A stretch of 58,491 bases of DNA from Coriobacteriaceae bacterium AM113-163 (GTDB taxonomy: Bacteria > Actinomycetota > Coriobacteriia > Coriobacteriales > Coriobacteriaceae), in the NCBI GenBank assembly GCA_027673765.1, contig JAQDWB010000014.1:1-58491 (forward strand). Direction: 5' to 3'. This document shows, piece after piece, positions 58,456 through 58,491 of this stretch (positions are counted from its first letter, which is position 1; each line of letters opens with the position of its first letter). The position numbers and the translations under genes are program-made. The notes beneath the pieces are model-generated. The model worked only from the letters and a program-made list of their open reading frames with translations. It was not told where the DNA came from and made no database searches.

Positions 58456-58491
58456 ACCGTCAAGATTCTTTCGCAAATTGATCGAGGCGGC

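Overview
The window looks like a chromosomal segment of a gut Coriobacteriia, most probably Collinsella. The assignment is an inference from recognised gene types and style: high-GC coding sequence with strong GAG/GGAGG ribosome sites, a very long fused acyl-CoA dehydratase activase, a Met aminopeptidase with an N-terminal SEC-C motif, and a dense population of intergenic inverted repeats. No rRNA, tRNA or CRISPR array was seen.

Layout. 1-848: the 5' part of an IS3-family transposase (minus strand) that appears to have landed inside a small hairpin repeat. 1007-4485: a beta-lactamase-like serine hydrolase, MTA/SAH nucleosidase, the EngB GTPase, then an operator-controlled small ORF plus HTH gene that may be a toxin-antitoxin remnant. 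4689-5332: a frameshifted secreted DUF5626-like protein and a 34-aa membrane peptide. 5730-11023: the aspartate/threonine pathway (thrB and thrC on minus, lysC and asd on plus). 11670-17479: Ogt, a CLC-type fluoride exporter behind a fluoride riboswitch, and a MacB/FtsX-like ABC pair. 17596-27696: housekeeping and accessory enzymes (HTH membrane regulator, PfkA, Ntn hydrolase, M18 aminopeptidase, D-hydroxyacid dehydrogenase, Map, radical SAM enzyme, alpha/beta hydrolase). 27908-30172: a degenerate-GGDEF/REC/HD-GYP protein with an HPt partner. 30403-33830: DUF2975 protein, HTH regulator and a three-gene ABC system. 33943-38266: an amino-acid ABC importer with a class I glutamine amidotransferase. 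38723-44319: dxs, an HD protein, a CmpB-like membrane protein, AmtB and PII. 44394-53016: TetR/MFS pair, a HAD phosphatase, and a TetR/activase pair.

53307-58198 is a visibly AT-rich island and the most interesting part of the window. It holds a LysR regulator divergent from two short Cys-rich peptide genes (both missed by ordinary ORF length cut-offs), a radical SAM/SPASM maturase, an ABC exporter and a CPBP-family membrane protein that has lost its catalytic histidines. This is a compact ribosomally synthesised, post-translationally modified peptide (RiPP) locus. It sits directly between the intact 3' end of the 1593-codon activase gene and a second, decayed copy of that same 3' end, which marks the island as an insertion or the scar of a collapsed tandem paralogue.

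The second theme is intergenic structure. At least three elements (5590-5706, 11038-11167, 19530-19650) have perfect 27- or 28-bp inverted arms of unrelated sequence, an inner hairpin, and short conserved joints (GTCCTCG..CATG and CTGCGGA). All lie 14-23 nt downstream of a stop codon in the same orientation. Related or separate families include an AGTTGCGGTGA hairpin (three sites), a CCTGCCAAAA hairpin (four sites) and three 55-nt palindromes at about 80-bp spacing upstream of the amino-acid transporter operon.
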